The position numbers and the translations under genes are program-made. The notes below the pieces were generated by a model, which worked only from the letters and a program-made list of their open reading frames with translations, was not told the DNA's origin and searched no databases. From positions 1 through 21,125 of the forward strand of contig CAXNAA020000461.1 of assembly GCA_964200075.2 (NCBI GenBank): 21,125 nt of DNA. Reading direction: 5' to 3'. Source of the DNA: Sphacelaria rigidula (Eukaryota > Phaeophyceae > Sphacelariales). This document shows, one piece after another, positions 18,830 through 21,125 of this stretch. Every line of letters begins with the position of its first letter. The stretch's first letter is position 1.

Positions 18830-18926
18830 CCCTTTGACCGCCAGGGGGGCGGGGGGGGGGGGTACTCATGGTTTTTTATTCCATGGTCATATGACCGCCA
18901 GGGGGGGGGGGGGGGGGGGGGGGGGT
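18830..18926 (+). mobile_element. Degenerate piggyBac-type end with poly-G tracts
   Basis: CCCTTTGACCGCCAGGG at 18830 matches the terminus of the 7351 MITE at 16 of 17 positions and is preceded by CTAA, a one-base variant of TTAA. GACCGCCAGGG recurs at about 18892 after the palindrome GGTCATATGACC. Both copies run into G tracts, the second about 26 bases long. No matching right end is seen. Confidence 0.45.
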
Positions 18927-18998
18927 TGTGTTTTAATTTTTTTTTGTTGGGTGGGGGGGTGCGCAGATGATGTGGTGATCCCTGTTCGCGTGGTAATT

Positions 18999-19008
18999 NN
19001 NNNNNNNN
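18999..19008. other. Assembly gap (10 N)
   Basis: A gap between two long G homopolymer regions, which are hard to sequence through. Confidence 0.98.
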
Positions 19009-19070
19009 CTGCGTGGCGGGCGGGGGGCGGCCGTTGCTCTTCTTTGGCTGGGGTGGTGTGCGGGCGGCTT

Positions 19071-19076
<6 letters not shown>

Positions 19077-19101
<25 letters not shown>
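19077..19101 (+). repeat. Poly-G tract
   Basis: About 25 uninterrupted G bases. Apparent poly-Gly or poly-Pro peptides across the region are artefacts of these runs. Confidence 0.85.
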
Positions 19102-19230
19102 CGATCTGGATTCCAACTTCGTATTTCAGGTGAAAGTGCTGCCGATTCAACAGATGATCTACCCTGCCGGTGAAATGATTACAAATGCTTAGATGTGTCA
19201 ATCCATCCTTTGAATCGGCCTCATTATTAA

Positions 19231-19488
19231 CCCTGTCGGCACCAGGCCTCCTTCCGGAACAGTATCGCCCGACTCACCTTTAACGGCGGTAACATCACCA
19301 GCGCTCTGGCTGAGCAGCTCCCCTCTGTTTTTTGGCCGCTGCCCCTGGTGATATTGACAACATACAGTTCATTCAGCGATTCCCAAACCCTGGTACGCGT
19401 TGTGCTGTTCTCCGGAAACGCCTTTCAATGTTTCCCCAGTGGTCTACGGAAGATATATCTGACGGGGCCTGGCCCCCAGCCCAAAGGG
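19231..19488. mobile_element. Possible degenerate piggyBac-like MITE, 258 bp
   Basis: TTAA at 19227 precedes CCCTGTCGGCACCAGGCC. The other end, reversed, reads CCCTTTGGGCTGGGGGCCAG, and TCAA follows. The termini share CCCT, GGC and CCAGGCC in order but not throughout. The target duplication is one base off TTAA. It is plausible as an old relative of the 7351 element. Confidence 0.4.
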
Positions 19489-19750
19489 TCAATTGAGTTT
19501 ATTCGATAAAGTGACTGCCAGGTGTGATTGTTCATGTCCGGACGCTAGCGGCTATACTGATCCAGTGGCTTGTCTCGCACCGCCTCCGGGACGTGCTGCA
19601 GAGACACAGGCATGCTGCTGCTGGTTCTGCTACTGTTTCTGCTGTTCCTTCTGGCCATAAAGCTGGTGATGACCGTACCTGCTCCCAGTTAAAAACAAAA
19701 GACGACAAAGTTGAATTATTTCTGGTGATTGCACTCATGCATCTCAAGAG
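19489..19750. other. No feature recognised
   Basis: Contains a CTGCTG-type imperfect repeat around 19610-19650. No splice sites or domains are evident. Confidence 0.35.
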
Positions 19751-19757
19751 GTATATA

Positions 19758-19779
19758 CATCTATATATATATATAGATG
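19758..19779. repeat. TA-repeat palindrome
   Basis: A perfect 22-base palindrome, CATCTATATAT and its mirror, about 190 bp before the AT-hook exon. It could extrude a cruciform or act as a TATA-like or AT-hook-binding site, but it is most simply a microsatellite. Confidence 0.8.
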
Positions 19780-19966
19780 CCCTTACTTCTTCGCACAGCA
19801 CCCCCCACGCCGAATGGAGCAGCACCCCCACGAACGTCGGCAAGTCCTTCTGACAACAGCCTTCTCAGCCTCAACGCAAAATTGACTCCCAACCCCCCCC
19901 CCCTCCCCATTTCTCCGCACCCACTTTTTGCTCTGCGTTTCTTTCATCTTGGGTGCCCGCATTCAG

Positions 19967-20901
19967 CGATGGCTCGAAGGTCGCAGGAACGACAAAGCAG
20001 ACGAGCAGAAGTGCTTCACTGCCCCCGTCAAAGCCAACGCCCGCTACCGACAGCAGGAAAGGCTCCAAACCCGCGGAGAGAGTATTTCGCAAGGTCACGG
20101 AAACGCCCGACGATGGGGAACAAGAGAAAGGAGGGGAGGGCGCGCAGGAGACAACTGCAGAGGTCGTCGATGCGGTCACGCCCAAACGCCGGGGACGGCC
20201 AAAAAAAAACTCGACGAGCTCCTCCGCCGCTGCCGCTACTGGTGGCGAGGCCGAGAAGCCGGGTTCTAGCAGTAAGGAGAAGAGCCCTGCCGCAGAAGAT
20301 AAGGTCTCGGGCGCTAAAGCCAACAAGAAGGCTGCCGCTAACGATCGGGCGTCTCCCAGAAAAAACAAGGTCTCCTCTCCGACCAAAGAAGACACGGATA
20401 AAAAATCTTCCTCTGCTGCCACTAAGAGAGGTCGAAAACCAATGTCTTCTGCCTCTCCTGCCAAGAATAAGAGATCCTCCCAAGAAACGATGACGCCAAT
20501 TCGGAAGAACCACAACAACAACGGCAACAACGATTACGATCACGCAGCGGGCGGGGAACCTGGCGACGGAGAAACTTCCGACAACGCTCGCGGTGCGCGG
20601 AGGGAGAGCTCGGGCCGAAAACCCGCGGCTTCCAGGGGCAGGGGAAGCGGGAGAACGAAAGTAGTGTCCAGCGGACGCGCTTCTTCTCTTGCCCCTGTGG
20701 GTTCCTCAAAGAGCACATCGCGCGGTGGGCGCTCCGGTGACACACCTAGCAAGAAACGACAGGTGAAGGGCGCGGAAGACATGATGAACGAGGAGGGGAG
20801 CGGAGGGCGGCAGCAGAAACGCGGTAGGGGGGAAAAGAGGAAGGCGCTGCCGCGGAGAGGTGTAGTCGATGGCGTGTCTGTTGGCGAGGAAAAAGACCAA
20901 G
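19967..20901 (+). CDS. AT-hook protein, large second exon
   Basis: The 935-nt exon encodes about 311 residues rich in Lys, Arg, Ser, Ala, Gly and Pro. A perfect AT-hook, PKRRGRPKK, lies at residues 72-80. Weaker hook-like or basic motifs follow: TKRGRKPMS, SRGRGSGRTK, QQKRGRGEKR. The rest is low-complexity and disordered, typical of chromatin-associated proteins. The first in-frame Met is far downstream (KPMSSAS), so the frame must begin by splicing. The acceptor at 19966 has a good pyrimidine tract (CTTTTTGCTCTGCGTTTCTT, then GCATTCAG). It ends at GACCAAG|GTGAGT (20901), leaving one base. A second open frame over the same bases is a shadow with an Arg-rich composition. Confidence 0.8.
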
Positions 20902-21079
20902 GTGAGTATTGAGTTATTGAGTGTTTGCTGGTGTTCGGGGGACGGGAGACGTGTGAAGGCGGGGGTTTCTTCACGGTCCGGCTCCCCAATTTCACGATTG
21001 AAAATGGTTTGTTTTTGTCAAAAATACCATGACGCTATCCCTAATGACGCGAAACCCCAACCCAATAATGCCGTGATAG
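20902..21079 (+). other. Probable intron of the AT-hook gene
   Basis: It starts with the consensus donor GTGAGT. The 3' limit is uncertain: a weak AG (GTGATAG) at 21079 is the only in-window candidate I can fit, and it lacks a pyrimidine tract. The next exon may lie beyond the window. Confidence 0.45.
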
Positions 21080-21123
21080 CCCCCCCCCCCAAAAAAAAAA
21101 AACGAAGAAGAAAGCAGCCATGA
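21080..21123 (+). CDS. Very tentative terminal exon (basic tail)
   Basis: Joining the leftover G of 20901 to 21080 gives APPPKKKKRRRKQP followed by TGA. This resembles a nuclear-localisation tail and would suit the protein, but it is encoded by a C run and an A run that could be simple sequence, and the acceptor is poor. Confidence 0.2.
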
Positions 21124-21125
21124 GA

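Larger units (their letters stand above)
14890..19966 (+). other. Probable large intron of the AT-hook gene
   Basis: The roughly 5.1 kb runs from GTACGT to CTTTTTGCTCTGCGTTTCTT followed by GCATTCAG. It contains three assembly gaps, one SINE of the main family, two other tRNA-like heads, piggyBac-like ends, poly-G and poly-A tracts and no clearly coding segment. Its size depends on there being no intermediate exons; 14961-15060 is the best candidate for one. Confidence 0.45.

Noticed and set aside
18826-19133. Poly-Gly and poly-Pro open frames
   Set aside because: They are created by G homopolymers and cross an N gap.
19777-20493. 238-residue plus-strand frame beginning with an ATG
   Set aside because: It overlaps the AT-hook exon in another frame. 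Its Arg/Pro-rich composition is that of a shifted reading of GC-rich coding sequence, and it lacks intact hooks.

Overview
The window is eukaryotic nuclear DNA, not bacterial. It has protein-like open stretches bounded by GT/AG splice sites, long introns, tRNA-derived SINEs, small inverted-repeat (MITE-like) elements, microsatellites, homopolymer tracts and three 10-N assembly gaps. The protein style (ankyrin, RNI-type leucine-rich repeats, Ala-rich disordered stretches, multi-AT-hook protein, GC-rich coding third positions) suggests a stramenopile such as a brown alga. That organism call is inference, with low to moderate confidence.

Minus strand, about 13.8 kb down to 2.0 kb: a chain of exon-like segments in one direction. 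They are an ankyrin N-terminal piece (13817-13680), an ankyrin plus start-of-coiled-coil exon (7744-7470), a coiled-coil exon (6990-6646), a weaker disordered candidate (about 5785-5445), an acidic/Ala-rich block (4882-3739, with an optional 192-bp intron) and a leucine-rich-repeat terminal exon with a stop codon (2542-2044). The splice phases I worked out by hand are mutually compatible across the well-supported junctions. The chain is therefore either one ankyrin/coiled-coil/LRR gene or two adjacent genes on the same strand. The first intron would be about 5.9 kb and holds a SINE and a large ACGT-repeat inverted-end element.

Plus strand, from 14.68 kb: a multi-AT-hook chromatin-type protein. 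It has a short first exon with a perfect hook (14684-14889), and a large exon (19967-20901) with a second perfect hook and several degenerate basic hooks. The simplest model joins them over a 5.1-kb intron full of repeats. The gene reaches the right edge of the window. It lies head-to-head with the ankyrin exon, about 0.87 kb apart.

Mobile and repeat DNA: three copies of one SINE family with a tRNA-Gln(CTG)-like head (1606-1944 minus, 8781-9145 plus, 17214-17512 plus); two further tRNA-like heads (16887-16945, 17585-17650); a clean piggyBac-type MITE with TTAA duplications (7351-7451) and weaker relatives (18830, 19231-19488); a 95-bp-arm hairpin (3208-3495); and the 1.9-kb ACGTTACACGTCACA-array element (10844-12716). 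About 60% of the window shows no coding signal that I can support.
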